Positions 11,314 to 20,583 are shown, counted from the first letter of the stretch. The stretch is 64,000 nt of DNA from an uncultured Psychromonas sp. (GCF_947489755.1 NZ_CANLFB010000007.1:62001-126000); one strand, 5' to 3'. The notes: generated by a model from the sequence alone, not told the origin. Numbers and translations: made by a program.

Positions 11314-11735
11314 TTAATATTTGCTCATTTAAGGAAAACTACCACTGACTTTACCTTAAAAACGTAGGTAAGTCCTTGGTAGTCGGTAATAACGGGATCT
11401 GAGCTATTGGATATTCTGTTTTATTTAGTAAATTATATAAAAGTGAATCGTCGCAGATATGGCGAATGGTTTATGTTGAAATGACTGTTTTTTACGCGTT
11501 TATATTAAAGCTATATGGGAATGGTATAGGGCTAAGGTGGAGGTCGCCTAGGAAATCATGAATTGGCTTTTTTCGCTGGGACAAGATCTATTATTTAGCT
11601 CTATTGATGTTATCGATTAGTGTATTAGTGATTAAATATCGTAGGTTAAATGCGATGCCTATCATTATGTTTATCATCATAAGTGAACTTTAATTGGGTA
11701 AGTTTTAATTAAGAAGCGTTAACGAATAAGTTTAG
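11314..11735. other. Intergenic region between the LysR gene and the 98-residue protein gene
   Basis: A 422-base spacer, less AT-extreme than most gaps. It contains the hairpin at 11338-11383. A frame at about 11559 (ATGAATTGGCTTTTTTCG...) stops after 20 codons; it may be a remnant of a small gene but I cannot support it. Confidence 0.4.
11338..11383. repeat. Imperfect inverted repeat upstream of the 98-residue protein gene
   Basis: The outer arms ACTACCA (11338-11344) and TGGTAGT (11377-11383) pair over 7 bp. After a CT/CT internal loop, GACTTTACC pairs with GGTAAGTC with one bulged T. It lacks a U tract. It may be a 5' leader structure of the minus-strand gene or a terminator of upstream transcription. 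Confidence 0.5.
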
Positions 11736-12653
11736 CTAAGGCGGCGGATATCGTTTACTAAACTCACTGAATTTATGTTGTAAAAAATCAATCACCATAC
11801 GTAACTGTTTTCTAGGGTAGTCGGTTTGTAGATAAACGAGTTGCAAGGGAACATCTTCAGTTAGGTAATCTGTTAATAGTACTTTTAAGCGTCCTTGCTC
11901 TACATCTTCTGCAATATCTATCCAACTTTTATAGGCAATACCATGTCCTGCGATTGCCCATTGTCTCAATACAGCGCCATCGTTGGTTGTTTTGATTGGC
12001 GATATAGGTATTTGTATATGCTGATTATCTTTGTTAAATGTCCATTGTTGAAGATTTTTGCTGCCTAGATTCCAACTTAATAATTTATGTTGTTGTAATT
12101 CAGCAGGGCTATTTGGTTGCCCGAACTCTTTTATATAACTCGGTGAAGCGACTACATAACGAGGTGATGAAGTTAAATATCGACGCTTAAGTACTGAGTC
12201 CGTTAAATGACCGTATCGAAGTGCAAGTTGGATTTTTTGATCCATTAAATCACTCATATGATCACTTAAATACAAAGTAAGGGTTAAAGAAGGGGCGGAG
12301 GCTAAAAACTCATCTATCCAAGCTCTCACAATATTTCTGCCTAAATCTGAAGGCATGCTTAACCCTAAGTCACCACTCAACTGATCGTTATTATTGTTTA
12401 ATGTATTACTTGCTAGTTCTAGGATATTGATAGCTTCTCGGCTACTTTCAATAAATAGTTGGCCTTCTTCAGTCAATTGCATGTTACGTGTTGAACGAAC
12501 AAATAGTTGGCAGTTTAATCTTTTTTCAAGACGCTTTAATGCTGCACTGGCTGCGGCTGGCGTTAAATTAAGTTCACGGCTAGCTGCTGAAATATTTTGT
12601 AAGTCAGCAATTCTAATGGCTAATTTGAGGTCGTTTAAGTGATACATATTCAA
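11736..12653 (-). CDS. LysR-family transcriptional regulator
   Basis: A 305-residue LysR regulator of normal length. The N-terminal winged helix-turn-helix is clear: LKLAIRIADLQNISAASRELNLTPAAASAALKRLEKRL (residues about 8-46), followed by FVRSTRNMQLTEEG. The rest is the periplasmic-binding-like effector domain, with the CrgA/LrhA-like pattern of an LSDHMSDLMDQKIQLALRYG stretch near residue 130. It lies divergent from an NfsB-like nitroreductase, so that gene is its most likely target, in the usual LysR arrangement. The repeated AATTATCAA in the shared spacer is a possible operator. The inducer is unknown. Confidence 0.92.
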   Translation of the reverse strand: MNMYHLNDLKLAIRIADLQNISAASRELNLTPAAASAALKRLEKRLNCQLFVRSTRNMQLTEEGQLFIESSREAINILELASNTLNNNNDQLSGDLGLSMPSDLGRNIVRAWIDEFLASAPSLTLTLYLSDHMSDLMDQKIQLALRYGHLTDSVLKRRYLTSSPRYVVASPSYIKEFGQPNSPAELQQHKLLSWNLGSKNLQQWTFNKDNQHIQIPISPIKTTNDGAVLRQWAIAGHGIAYKSWIDIAEDVEQGRLKVLLTDYLTEDVPLQLVYLQTDYPRKQLRMVIDFLQHKFSEFSKRYPPP

Positions 12654-12657
12654 AAAT

Positions 12658-12694
12658 AATTATCAAGTTATTCAAATTTAAGCGTAATTATCAA
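12658..12694. promoter_or_regulatory. Direct repeat AATTATCAA, possible LysR operator
   Basis: AATTATCAA occurs at 12658-12666 and again at 12686-12694, that is 28 bases (nearly three helical turns) apart, just upstream of the LysR start and inside the LysR/nitroreductase spacer. LysR proteins often bind two such half-site regions. Spacing and position are suggestive only. Confidence 0.3.
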
Positions 12695-12886
12695 ATAAAA
12701 GAATCAAGTGTACAATGTGTTTATTGATTATTAGCGGTATAAATTTGTGGAACAGTGATGAATTATCACTTTCCAAAATAGTGTCGACGGCTATAACGAT
12801 ACTGCTAACGACAACGATACTTTTAACAATGATTATACTTTTAATAATAACTTATATTATCCACCCAACAGATGAGATTCGACAAT

Positions 12887-13549
12887 ATGGCAATACATGA
12901 GCAAATTATTAATGATTTAGAAGCGCGTTACACCACGAAAAAATACGATGCAAGCAAAAAGGTGGGGCAGCAAGACCTGGATGTGTTGTATCAAGCATTG
13001 CGCCTTTCTCCTTCATCAATAAACTCGCAACCTTGGAAGTTTATTGTGATTGAAAGTGATGCTGCAAAACAAAGAATGGTTGGTTCTTTTGCTAATAAAT
13101 TTCAATTTAATCAACATCATGTTTTAGCTTGTTCACATATTATTTTATTTGCACATAACCCCGCTTATACACGTGCTGATTATGAGCAAGTGGTCGACCA
13201 AGGCATTGCTGATAAACGCACTAAATTAGAAGAGAAAGAAAAAGCATTCGGTAGTTACTCTTTCGCTGATATTAATACCGATGAACAAGGCAATAATGAA
13301 AGCTGGACGAAGTCTCAAGTTTATATTGCATTAGGTAATGCTATGCATGCTTTAGCGCGCTTGAAAGTGGATTCAACACCAATGGAAGGGGTTGATAGTG
13401 AACTCATTAGTGAGATTTTTGCTGATGAATTAGGTGGTTATCAATGTCATGTTGCATTAGCTATTGGTTATCATCATCCATCAGAAGACTATAACTTTTC
13501 TTTGCCTAAAACGCGTTTAACCATGGATAAAGTCTTAAACGTTATTTAG
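12887..13549 (+). CDS. nfsB: Oxygen-insensitive NAD(P)H nitroreductase family protein (NfsB-like)
   Basis: A 220-residue FMN nitroreductase-fold protein, close to E. coli NfsB in size (217). The FMN-contact motif LSPSSINSQPWKFIVIES (residues about 41-58) matches NfsB's YSPSSTNSQPWHFIV; the C-terminal YQCHVALAIGYHHPSEDYNFSLPKTRL matches its V-G-H-H...DFN...LPKSRL. Such enzymes reduce nitroaromatics, quinones or flavins with NAD(P)H as homodimers. An in-frame ATG at 12872 would add five residues; 12887 (MAIHEQI) fits the family better. It diverges from the LysR gene that may regulate it. The last 22 bases of the gene are duplicated just downstream (see repeat). Confidence 0.85.
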   Translation: MAIHEQIINDLEARYTTKKYDASKKVGQQDLDVLYQALRLSPSSINSQPWKFIVIESDAAKQRMVGSFANKFQFNQHHVLACSHIILFAHNPAYTRADYEQVVDQGIADKRTKLEEKEKAFGSYSFADINTDEQGNNESWTKSQVYIALGNAMHALARLKVDSTPMEGVDSELISEIFADELGGYQCHVALAIGYHHPSEDYNFSLPKTRLTMDKVLNVI

Positions 13550-13592
13550 GGAATAAAAGTCTTAAACGTTATTTAGGAAATAAAGCCTTAAA
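13529..13592. repeat. Tandem duplication of the nitroreductase 3' end
   Basis: AAAGTCTTAAACGTTATTTAGG occupies 13529-13550, covering the last codons and stop, and recurs exactly at 13556-13577 (period 27). A degenerate third unit (AAAGCCTTAAA) begins at about 13583. The second copy lies after the stop and is non-coding. Confidence 0.85.
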
Positions 13593-13606
13593 AGAACATT
13601 TAAGGC
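13585..13606 (+). terminator. Hairpin after the nitroreductase gene
   Basis: An 8-bp stem, GCCTTAAA with TTTAAGGC, and a 6-base loop. No U tract follows, so terminator activity is uncertain. Confidence 0.4.
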
Positions 13607-13826
13607 AAATGTAATAGATATTTTGACAATGAGTTAAAGGTATTAATGTATCTTTAATTCATATTGTGAGAGCGAATACACCAATATTAGTAAATCCGAT
13701 GTTAACGAGCTTTGATTAACGACGCCAATGTTTACTGTGGACTGTTAAGTCTATTTACATTGACGGTTAACGTTTCAGTTTAAGTCTAAATAGGCAATAT
13801 GCGTTGAGGCTTCCTATTGTGAGCGG

Positions 13827-14135
13827 TTAGAGTTTAGTCGATATTAAATGGTCTAACACCGGTACCAACACTAAAGGCTCTGCTGCACTAATAATAGCGG
13901 TCAACATTTTTGCTCTTGCTTGTTCATGTTTATCTTCTAAGCCTTGGGCTTTTAAATAATGTTCTTCGCTAATCCATTGACTGTAGGAAACCCACTGATT
14001 ATCTTTAGTTTTATGTAAACGAGATCCAAGAGCGCCATATTTTTCAATATTACGTTGTACTAATTCAGTCCAGCCTTCCTTAAATACTTTTTCATGTGTT
14101 GGGTTTATCTGCCAACGAAATAATATAACGACCAT
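13827..14135 (-). CDS. Antibiotic biosynthesis monooxygenase (ABM) domain protein
   Basis: A 102-residue single-domain protein of the dimeric alpha+beta barrel ABM fold. It opens MVVILFRWQINPTHEKVFKEGWTELVQR, the usual first strand and helix, and includes GALGSRLHKTKDNQWVSYSQWISEEHYLKAQ in the second half. ABM proteins include quinol monooxygenases such as YgiN and small haem-degrading enzymes; the substrate is not deducible here. Soluble, monocistronic, start ATG 14135 preceded by AAGGAG. The nearby nitroreductase is convergent, so shared regulation is unlikely. Confidence 0.82.
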   Translation of the reverse strand: MVVILFRWQINPTHEKVFKEGWTELVQRNIEKYGALGSRLHKTKDNQWVSYSQWISEEHYLKAQGLEDKHEQARAKMLTAIISAAEPLVLVPVLDHLISTKL

Positions 14136-14624
14136 AAAATACTCCTTATAATGACCTTTATCTAATATTAATCACAGTAAATAGCTTATCTATCTGACGG
14201 GTTAAAAAATTCCCTTTTTGTTATATCTTTCGTAAAAGAAACAAATGTTTATATTAATTTATATTTTAAAGTGAATTGATTTAGTCTGACAGCAATACCG
14301 CACAAAACGTAGAACGCGTATTTAATGTCACTGGCATTTACTATTGCCGATAAAGTTGATCCTATTTTTTTGTAGGATTCAATTATAAGCACCGATGGTT
14401 ATTTGTTGTTGTGAGGTATTAGGATTATTTACAAAAAACTCGTTAGTTTTTACTTATTCTAATAGGTGGAATGTTATTAATCATTTGTTTTGTTTCAAAT
14501 TTATTATAATTTCTCCATATTTTCTTCACAATCTTTTGCTCTTTTTACTTTATGATAGGAATAATAGCTGGATGCTGTTGATTGTTTTTTGCTCGTCTTA
14601 CCCACTTATTTAGAAGATTATATA
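14136..14624. other. Upstream region of the RND operon and the ABM gene
   Basis: A 489-base AT-rich spacer between divergent genes. It holds a small hairpin ATCCTA...TAGGAT at 14359-14378 followed by no U run. A 72-codon frame at 14395-14613 encodes a Cys/Phe-rich product with no ribosome-binding site and looks spurious. No regulator gene for the pump is adjacent. Confidence 0.45.
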
Positions 14625-15698
14625 ATGAATAAATTAAATACTGTTTTTATACTAACTAGTCTATTACTGAGTTCGTTTAGTTATTCTGTTTTTGCAGCTC
14701 CGGTTGTTCCTGTCAAAAGTGAGATAGTTGAAACACATGAAGTCTCTCAATCTTTGTCTTTAATTGGTAAATTACAAGCGAAACAATACGTCAGCATTGC
14801 ATCAGAAGTAGCCGCTAAAGTGACAAAAATAGCAGTGGATGCCAATCAGACAGTTAAAAAAGGACAGTTATTAATTGCATTAGATAACGCGGGCGCCAAT
14901 GCAATATTAGCAGAAGCTAAGGCCTACTTAGCGAACGAACAACGAACATTAAAAGACTATCAGCGCCTTATTAAAAAGCAGGCTATTACCCAAACTGAAT
15001 TAGACGCGCAATTATCAGCCGTCGCGATTGGTAAAGCTCGTTTATTAGCTGCACAAGTTTTTGTCGATAATCACCGTATCGTCGCACCTTTTGGAGGCAC
15101 CATTGGGTTACTTGATTTTAGTGAAGGTAAGAATGTGTCAATTGGTGAAACGTTATTATCATTAGATAACTTATCGCAAATGACTTTGGATCTTCCTGTC
15201 CCTGAGCGTTATTTATCTCAGATAGAAGTAGGAATGGATGTCTCAGCAACGACCCGCGCTTGGGGTGATAGCTCTTTTACCGGGAAAGTGATGGCGATTG
15301 ATTCGCGTATTAATCCCGATACATTAAATCTACGAGTACGTTTGTTATTCGACAATCAAAGCCAGCAGTTAAAACCGGGTATGTTGATGTCTGCGCGTTT
15401 AGTCTTTAAAGCCGTTAATGAACCTATCATTGCCGTGCAATCAATTGAATATTCAGGTACGAAACGTTTTGTTTATGTTGTAACGAATGACAATAAAGTA
15501 GAACGTCGAGAAGTTGAGTTAGGAGCTCGCATTGAAGACCAAGCCATTATCGAATCTGGTTTAGACATTGGTGAGCGTATCGTTGTACAAGGTTTAGTTA
15601 ATATGCGTGATGGGTTAACTGTTGACGACTTAAGTACGACTAAAAAACAGGATGATAAAACGGCACAATTAAATAAGCCTAAAAAGGATAGCAAATAA
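14625..15698 (+). CDS. RND efflux periplasmic adaptor (membrane fusion protein)
   Basis: A 357-residue membrane fusion protein. The signal peptide MNKLNTVFILTSLLLSSFSY ends near VFA-AP. The mature part has the expected order: beta strand with SLSLIGKLQAKQYVSIASEVAAKVT, biotinyl-lipoyl half with DANQTVKKGQLLIALDN, an alpha-hairpin (about 90-135), the second lipoyl half IVAPFGGTIGLLDFSEGKNV, then beta-barrel and membrane-proximal domains. No lipobox is present, so it is a free periplasmic protein. The start at 14625 is chosen because the signal peptide begins there; a longer frame from a TTG at 14589 has none. The stop overlaps the next gene by one base (TAATG), so the two are co-translated. 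Confidence 0.92.
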   Translation: MNKLNTVFILTSLLLSSFSYSVFAAPVVPVKSEIVETHEVSQSLSLIGKLQAKQYVSIASEVAAKVTKIAVDANQTVKKGQLLIALDNAGANAILAEAKAYLANEQRTLKDYQRLIKKQAITQTELDAQLSAVAIGKARLLAAQVFVDNHRIVAPFGGTIGLLDFSEGKNVSIGETLLSLDNLSQMTLDLPVPERYLSQIEVGMDVSATTRAWGDSSFTGKVMAIDSRINPDTLNLRVRLLFDNQSQQLKPGMLMSARLVFKAVNEPIIAVQSIEYSGTKRFVYVVTNDNKVERREVELGARIEDQAIIESGLDIGERIVVQGLVNMRDGLTVDDLSTTKKQDDKTAQLNKPKKDSK

Positions 15699-18600
15699 TG
15701 TGGTTATCCGACGTATCTGTAAAACGCCCTGTCATGGCAATAGTATTAAGTCTATTGCTATGTGTATTCGGTATTGTTTCATTTGAAAAGCTCGCAGTGC
15801 GAGAAATGCCAGATGTTGAAAGTCCAGTTGTATCAATCACGACTCGCTACGACGGTGCAAGTGCTACCATTATGGAGAGCCAAGTGACTTCTGTTATTGA
15901 AGATCAAGTAACGGGTATCAGTGGTATTGATGAAGTGGATTCGGTTACACGTAATGGTATGTCACGCATTACCGTTACATTTGATATTGGCTGGGATTTA
16001 ACGGAAGGTGTTAGTGATATACGTGATGCCGTCGCAAAAGCGGAACGTGCTTTACCTGATGAAGCTGATGAACCGATTGTCTCCAAAGATGATGGTTCTG
16101 GCGAACCTTCGATGTATATTAACCTCAAATCCTCCACCATGGATAGAACACAATTAACCGATTATGCGCAGCGTGCTTTGACCGACCGCTTTAGTTTAAT
16201 TACGGGAGTTAGTTCGGTCAATGTGACCGGTGGTTTATACAAGGTCATGTACGTTAAATTACAACCCGATATGATGGCGGGACGCTCGGTTACCGTCAAT
16301 GATATTATTTCAGCGCTAGAGGCTGAAAATATTGAAAGCCCAGGTGGTGAAGTACGAAATGATACCACTGTCATGTCAGTTCGAACCGCTCGTTTATATG
16401 CAGAACCGCAAGACTTTGATTATTTAGTGGTTCGTACGGCTAATGACGGTACACCAATCTATTTAAAAGATGTTGCTAAAGTTTATGTTGGTGCTGAGAA
16501 TGAGAATTCTGCGTTTAAAAATAACGGCATTGTAAACTTGAGCTTAGGTATTATTACGCAAACCGATGCAAACCCACTTGAAGTTGCGAAGTCTGTGCGC
16601 AAAGAAGTAGATAATATCCAACAGTTCCTACCTGATAATACTGATTTAGTTTTAAATTATGATTCTACTGTTTTTATTGAACGTTCTATTGATGAAGTTT
16701 ATAACACCTTAATGATAACCGGTGGTTTGGTTATCTTGGTTTTATATATTTTCATTGGTCAAGCAAGAGCGACTATTATCCCTGCTATTACCGTGCCTGT
16801 TTCGTTAGTTTCTTCTTTTATTGCTGCTTATTATTTTGGTTTTTCAATTAATCTGATTACGTTGATGGCGCTTATTTTATCGATAGGTTTGGTGGTCGAT
16901 GATGCAATTGTTGTGGTTGAGAATATTTTCCACCACCTTGAAAAAGGTGAAAAGCCTTTAATGGCTGCTTACAAAGGAACAAGAGAAGTTGGTTTTGCGG
17001 TTATTGCTACAACCCTTGTATTAGTGATGGTCTTTCTACCTATCTCCTTTATGGACGGTATGGTGGGACTACTCTTTACTGAGTTCTCTGTGTTGCTTGC
17101 CATGTCCGTTATTTTCTCATCGTTTATCGCCTTAACCTTGACGCCAGTGCTTGCCAGTAAAATGTTGAAAGAGCATCAACAACAGAATCGTTTTAACCGT
17201 TGGGTTGATAAACAGTTTAATCGTTTAGAAAATGTTTATCGTCGAGGCCTTAAATGTGCAATGAAGCTACGTTTAGCGGCTCCATTAGTTATTTTAGCGT
17301 GTATCGCTGGTAGTTATTTCTTAATGCAGCAAGTGCCTTCTCAGCTTGCCCCTAAAGAAGATAGAGGCGTGATTTTTGCTTTTGTAAAAGGCGCTGAAGG
17401 AACCAGTTTTAATCGTATGTCTGCGAATATGGATCTTGTGCAAGAGCGTTTAATGCCTTTATTAGGACAGGGCGTTATTAAATCATTTAGTACTCAAGCG
17501 CCTGCTTTTGGTGGTAATGCTGGTGACCAAACAGGTTTTGTTATCATGGTGTTGGAAGATTGGAATCATAGAACCGTATCTGCTAGCCAAGCATTAGGAC
17601 TCGTTAATAAAGCGTTGAAAAATTTACCTGATATACGTGTTCGACCTTTATTGCCAGGGTTCCGAGGTGGATCTAGCGACCAAGTTGAATTTGTATTAGG
17701 TGGATCAGATTACAAAGAGTTAGAAAAATATGCTGAATTATTAAGACAACAGGCTGAAGCCGATGGCATGGTTGTTGGTGGTGACCTTGATTACTCGGAA
17801 AAAACACCTGAGTTAGTGGTTACATTGGATAAAGAGCGAGCATCAGAACTTGGTATTAGTTTGAACGATATCTCCGAAACATTGGAAGTGATGTTAGGCG
17901 GTAGCAGTGAAACGACGTATGTTGAACGTGGTGAAGAATATGACGTTTATTTACGAGGGGATGAAAATAGCTTTAATAATGTAAGTGATTTAAGTCAGAT
18001 TTACATGCGTACTAGAGATGGTGAACTCATTACTTTGGATACACTGGCAGATATTGAAGAGGTCGCATCAGCCAATAGACTCTCGCATTACAACAAACAA
18101 AAATCGATTACGTTAGGGGGGAGTGCTGCGGAAGGTAAATCATTAGGTGAGGTATTAGATTATTTAGATGCTAAAGCCATTGAATTATTCCCAAGTGATA
18201 TTACTATTTCTTATACGGGTGAATCAAAAGAGTACAAAGAGAACAGAAGTAGTGTGTTCATTGTATTTGGTTTAGCGTTGCTGGTGGCTTACCTAGTATT
18301 AGCTGCGCAATTTGAAAGTTTCATCAACCCTCTAGTGGTTATGTTCACCGTACCTATGGGTGTGTTAGGTGGCTTTATTGGTATGGTATTGATGCAACAA
18401 GGGCTTAATATATACAGTCAAATTGGTATGATCATGCTGATCGGAATGGTAACCAAGAATGGTATTTTGATTGTTGAATTTGCTAATCAGTTACGAGATA
18501 AAGGGCATGCATTAGAAGTGGCGATTATCGATGCTTCTGCTCGTCGTTTACGCCCCATTTTAATGACTGCATTTACTACTTTAGCCGGATCTATCCCGTT

Positions 18601-18814
18601 AATTATGTCCAATGGTGCTGGTTCTGAAAGCCGTATTTCTGTCGGTACCGTCGTGTTCTTCGGAATGGCTTTCGCAACCGTGGTAACGTTATTTGTTATT
18701 CCTGCCATGTATCGATTGATTTCAGGTAGAACGCATTCGCCGGGGCATGTAGAAAAACTACTTAATGAAGAGTTACGTTTAAGTGAAGATAAAACGACAT
18801 CTTCTAATAATTAA
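15698..18814 (+). CDS. RND-family (HAE1) multidrug efflux permease
   Basis: A 1038-residue inner-membrane proton antiporter of the AcrB-like HAE1 group, normal length. TM1 is VKRPVMAIVLSLLLCVFGI. The proton-relay aspartates sit in GLVVDDAIVVVENI near residues 401-402 (AcrB D407/D408). Two large periplasmic loops follow TM1 and TM7, and the C-terminal half ends with LRPILMTAFTTLAGSIPL. It pairs with the adaptor immediately upstream; no outer-membrane channel gene is adjacent, so a TolC-type protein encoded elsewhere is presumably shared. The substrate range is unknown. A strong terminator follows. Confidence 0.94.
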   Translation: MWLSDVSVKRPVMAIVLSLLLCVFGIVSFEKLAVREMPDVESPVVSITTRYDGASATIMESQVTSVIEDQVTGISGIDEVDSVTRNGMSRITVTFDIGWDLTEGVSDIRDAVAKAERALPDEADEPIVSKDDGSGEPSMYINLKSSTMDRTQLTDYAQRALTDRFSLITGVSSVNVTGGLYKVMYVKLQPDMMAGRSVTVNDIISALEAENIESPGGEVRNDTTVMSVRTARLYAEPQDFDYLVVRTANDGTPIYLKDVAKVYVGAENENSAFKNNGIVNLSLGIITQTDANPLEVAKSVRKEVDNIQQFLPDNTDLVLNYDSTVFIERSIDEVYNTLMITGGLVILVLYIFIGQARATIIPAITVPVSLVSSFIAAYYFGFSINLITLMALILSIGLVVDDAIVVVENIFHHLEKGEKPLMAAYKGTREVGFAVIATTLVLVMVFLPISFMDGMVGLLFTEFSVLLAMSVIFSSFIALTLTPVLASKMLKEHQQQNRFNRWVDKQFNRLENVYRRGLKCAMKLRLAAPLVILACIAGSYFLMQQVPSQLAPKEDRGVIFAFVKGAEGTSFNRMSANMDLVQERLMPLLGQGVIKSFSTQAPAFGGNAGDQTGFVIMVLEDWNHRTVSASQALGLVNKALKNLPDIRVRPLLPGFRGGSSDQVEFVLGGSDYKELEKYAELLRQQAEADGMVVGGDLDYSEKTPELVVTLDKERASELGISLNDISETLEVMLGGSSETTYVERGEEYDVYLRGDENSFNNVSDLSQIYMRTRDGELITLDTLADIEEVASANRLSHYNKQKSITLGGSAAEGKSLGEVLDYLDAKAIELFPSDITISYTGESKEYKENRSSVFIVFGLALLVAYLVLAAQFESFINPLVVMFTVPMGVLGGFIGMVLMQQGLNIYSQIGMIMLIGMVTKNGILIVEFANQLRDKGHALEVAIIDASARRLRPILMTAFTTLAGSIPLIMSNGAGSESRISVGTVVFFGMAFATVVTLFVIPAMYRLISGRTHSPGHVEKLLNEELRLSEDKTTSSNN

Positions 18815-19256
18815 ACATCGTCATTAACAATAAGTGATATTAGTATGTTAACAAGCGAGGTTATATCAATAACCTCGCTTTTTATTACCGCCTCTTTTTA
18901 TTCTCTGTAGATTTAATTTTTTAGGCTGTAATACATCGTATATAGTTCTACTAAGATAGTAATTGCTCACTATAAGAATACCTTCCTGTCAACTCGCTGT
19001 TAATGCTTAATACAAAGCGATGCTATCTATTTAAAATGCCGATGACTTATTTCTAGATATCAACTACCTATTCAAAATGCCTTCAAACATCTATTAGTCC
19101 TTTTATTTTAATATCAACCGTCGAGTTTCATAACCGCTTCATGGTTTGCATAACTGAGATTATTATTAAACTATTTTTATACAACGCTTAAACTAAGCCT
19201 TAAAATTTAGTACAGTCGCACTTCATTTTATATTTGAATAACAATAGGTATTTATA
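18815..19256. other. Intergenic region between the RND operon and the FKBP gene
   Basis: A 442-base spacer. The terminator at 18853-18884 occupies the left end. The remaining 370 bases are AT-rich, with no coding frame or clear promoter that I recognise, though the FKBP promoter must lie there. Confidence 0.5.
18853..18884 (+). terminator. Rho-independent terminator of the RND operon
   Basis: An 11-bp perfect stem, AAGCGAGGTTA with TAACCTCGCTT, and a 6-base loop followed by TTTATT. Confidence 0.9.
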
Positions 19257-19730
19257 ATGGTCAAATTTATTTTAATTGCAGCAATTTTAATCGTTGCATT
19301 TTTCATTTTTCAATCTATGAATGCAGGAAAAAGCGCACCAGAAAATATTGCGAAAGGGGAAGTTTTCTTAGCTGAGAATACAACCAAAGAAGGCGTGGAA
19401 ACCACTGAATCTGGATTGCAGTACCTCGTACTAGAAAAAGGTGAAGGGACTGAACACCCGACGGCAACAAGTAAGGTACAAGTGCATTATCACGGTACAT
19501 TAATTGACGGGACAGTATTTGATAGCTCAGTTGATCGTGGCAAGCCAATTTCTTTTGGTTTAAATCAAGTGATTCCAGGTTGGACTGAAGGTGTTCAGCT
19601 AATGGTTGAAGGTGATAAGTTCCGTTTCTTTATTCCAAGTCATCTCGCTTATGGCAACCGTAACGCAGGTAAAATCACTGCTGGTTCATTGTTAATATTT
19701 GAAGTTGAGTTACTAAAAATCAATCAATAA
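19257..19730 (+). CDS. FKBP-type peptidyl-prolyl cis-trans isomerase, membrane-anchored
   Basis: A 157-residue protein with an N-terminal hydrophobic anchor (about 3-18) and a single FKBP domain (about 50-157). The FKBP hallmarks VQVHYHGTLIDGTVFDSS, VIPGWTEGVQLM and SHLAYGNRNAG...LIFEVELL are present; the active-site Tyr, Phe, Asp, Trp and Tyr positions are conserved. The domain resembles the C-terminal domain of FkpA/Mip and FklB, but the dimerising helical domain of those proteins is missing. The anchor has no cleavage site that I can see, so it is probably tethered in the inner membrane facing the periplasm, where it could help fold envelope proteins. Confidence 0.9.
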   Translation: MVKFILIAAILIVAFFIFQSMNAGKSAPENIAKGEVFLAENTTKEGVETTESGLQYLVLEKGEGTEHPTATSKVQVHYHGTLIDGTVFDSSVDRGKPISFGLNQVIPGWTEGVQLMVEGDKFRFFIPSHLAYGNRNAGKITAGSLLIFEVELLKINQ

Positions 19731-19878
19731 AGTAGATAACTCCTAGAACTCGAGCGGGGAGGAAGAGTGCTGATTGTCATGATAGTAAGTACTCATGACC
19801 GCAAGCACTCATGCTAGTAAGTAGCCGTTTTTTATCGTCAAGGAATGCACTACTTACTATTAGTTTCGTCTTTTGGGC

Positions 19879-20559
19879 TTATTGGCAGTGTAACTGATAC
19901 TTCTGAGAGAATAGTTGGCCGATTGCATTATCGGGGGCTACGTCACTTGCTAAGGATAAGGTATAAGCGCGAAGTTCATCTGACGCTTTAGGTGCGATCA
20001 GTTCACCTGAACACGCTTCCGTTAATGGCTCAGATAGTTGGATATTGGTTTTATCTAGCCAAGACATATCGACAAAATACGTTTCATCGTAAATATACAG
20101 TTTGAATTTTTTATCTTTAAAAGCAATTGGGATAGACAAAGGCAATTCAAAGCTAAGTACTAGTTTGTTGCCATCTTGAATTAATTGTGGGTGACGCGCT
20201 TCTTTATAGCGAACCGGTTCATTGTCGTTATATAAGTAAGTAAAGTAATGTTCGTTATACATATTGCCTACAACACTTTGCGCCAATCTTTGTAGGGTTT
20301 GCTCGATATTGTCAGGACTTATATCTTCACCTTGTAACATGTAGGTTGATGTCTCAGCATCAAATGTCCAGGTCATATGTAAAGCAGTAATGTGTGTTTG
20401 ATCGGCTTCTATATAAGTATTGGTATCAACCCATGCATGGGGGTGTGCAGATATAATGGTAGGAAATAGTAAAGTAAAAAGTATTGTTACTTTTAAAGTC
20501 CATTTCTGAAGTAATGAGAGAAAACCTTTATACATATAAACTCTTATTTTATCTTTCAT
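19879..20559 (-). CDS. DUF1007 family periplasmic protein
   Basis: A 226-residue protein with an N-terminal signal peptide (hydrophobic VTILFTLLFPTIISA) and the DUF1007 opening HPHAWVDTNTYIEADQTHITALHMTWTFD directly after the predicted cleavage site. DUF1007 proteins of gammaproteobacteria are often encoded next to nickel/cobalt exporters of the RcnA type and may take part in metal homeostasis; no such exporter lies here, so this copy is an orphan. The amino-terminal His-Pro-His could bind metal once exposed. In-frame ATGs near residues 1 and 9 leave the start slightly open. Convergent with the FKBP gene. Confidence 0.82.
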   Translation of the reverse strand: MKDKIRVYMYKGFLSLLQKWTLKVTILFTLLFPTIISAHPHAWVDTNTYIEADQTHITALHMTWTFDAETSTYMLQGEDISPDNIEQTLQRLAQSVVGNMYNEHYFTYLYNDNEPVRYKEARHPQLIQDGNKLVLSFELPLSIPIAFKDKKFKLYIYDETYFVDMSWLDKTNIQLSEPLTEACSGELIAPKASDELRAYTLSLASDVAPDNAIGQLFSQKYQLHCQ

Positions 20560-20583
20560 GTTTTTTAACGTTAAAATTACACC

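Noticed and set aside
11559-11621. Possible small gene remnant in the 11.3-11.7 kb gap
   Set aside because: The frame stops after 20 codons and no second fragment continues it convincingly.
12715-12900. 61-codon hydrophobic frame between the LysR and nitroreductase genes
   Set aside because: Low-complexity Ile/Leu/Thr product from AT-rich repeats in a promoter region; overlaps the nitroreductase start.
14323-14353. GCCGATAA preceded by a TAATGTCA, like a sigma-28 promoter
   Set aside because: The spacing is 15 instead of 11 bases and the gene downstream is an efflux pump, not a flagellar gene.
14395-14613. 72-codon plus-strand frame before the RND adaptor
   Set aside because: No ribosome-binding site, Cys/Phe-rich random-looking product, and it overlaps the promoter region of the operon.
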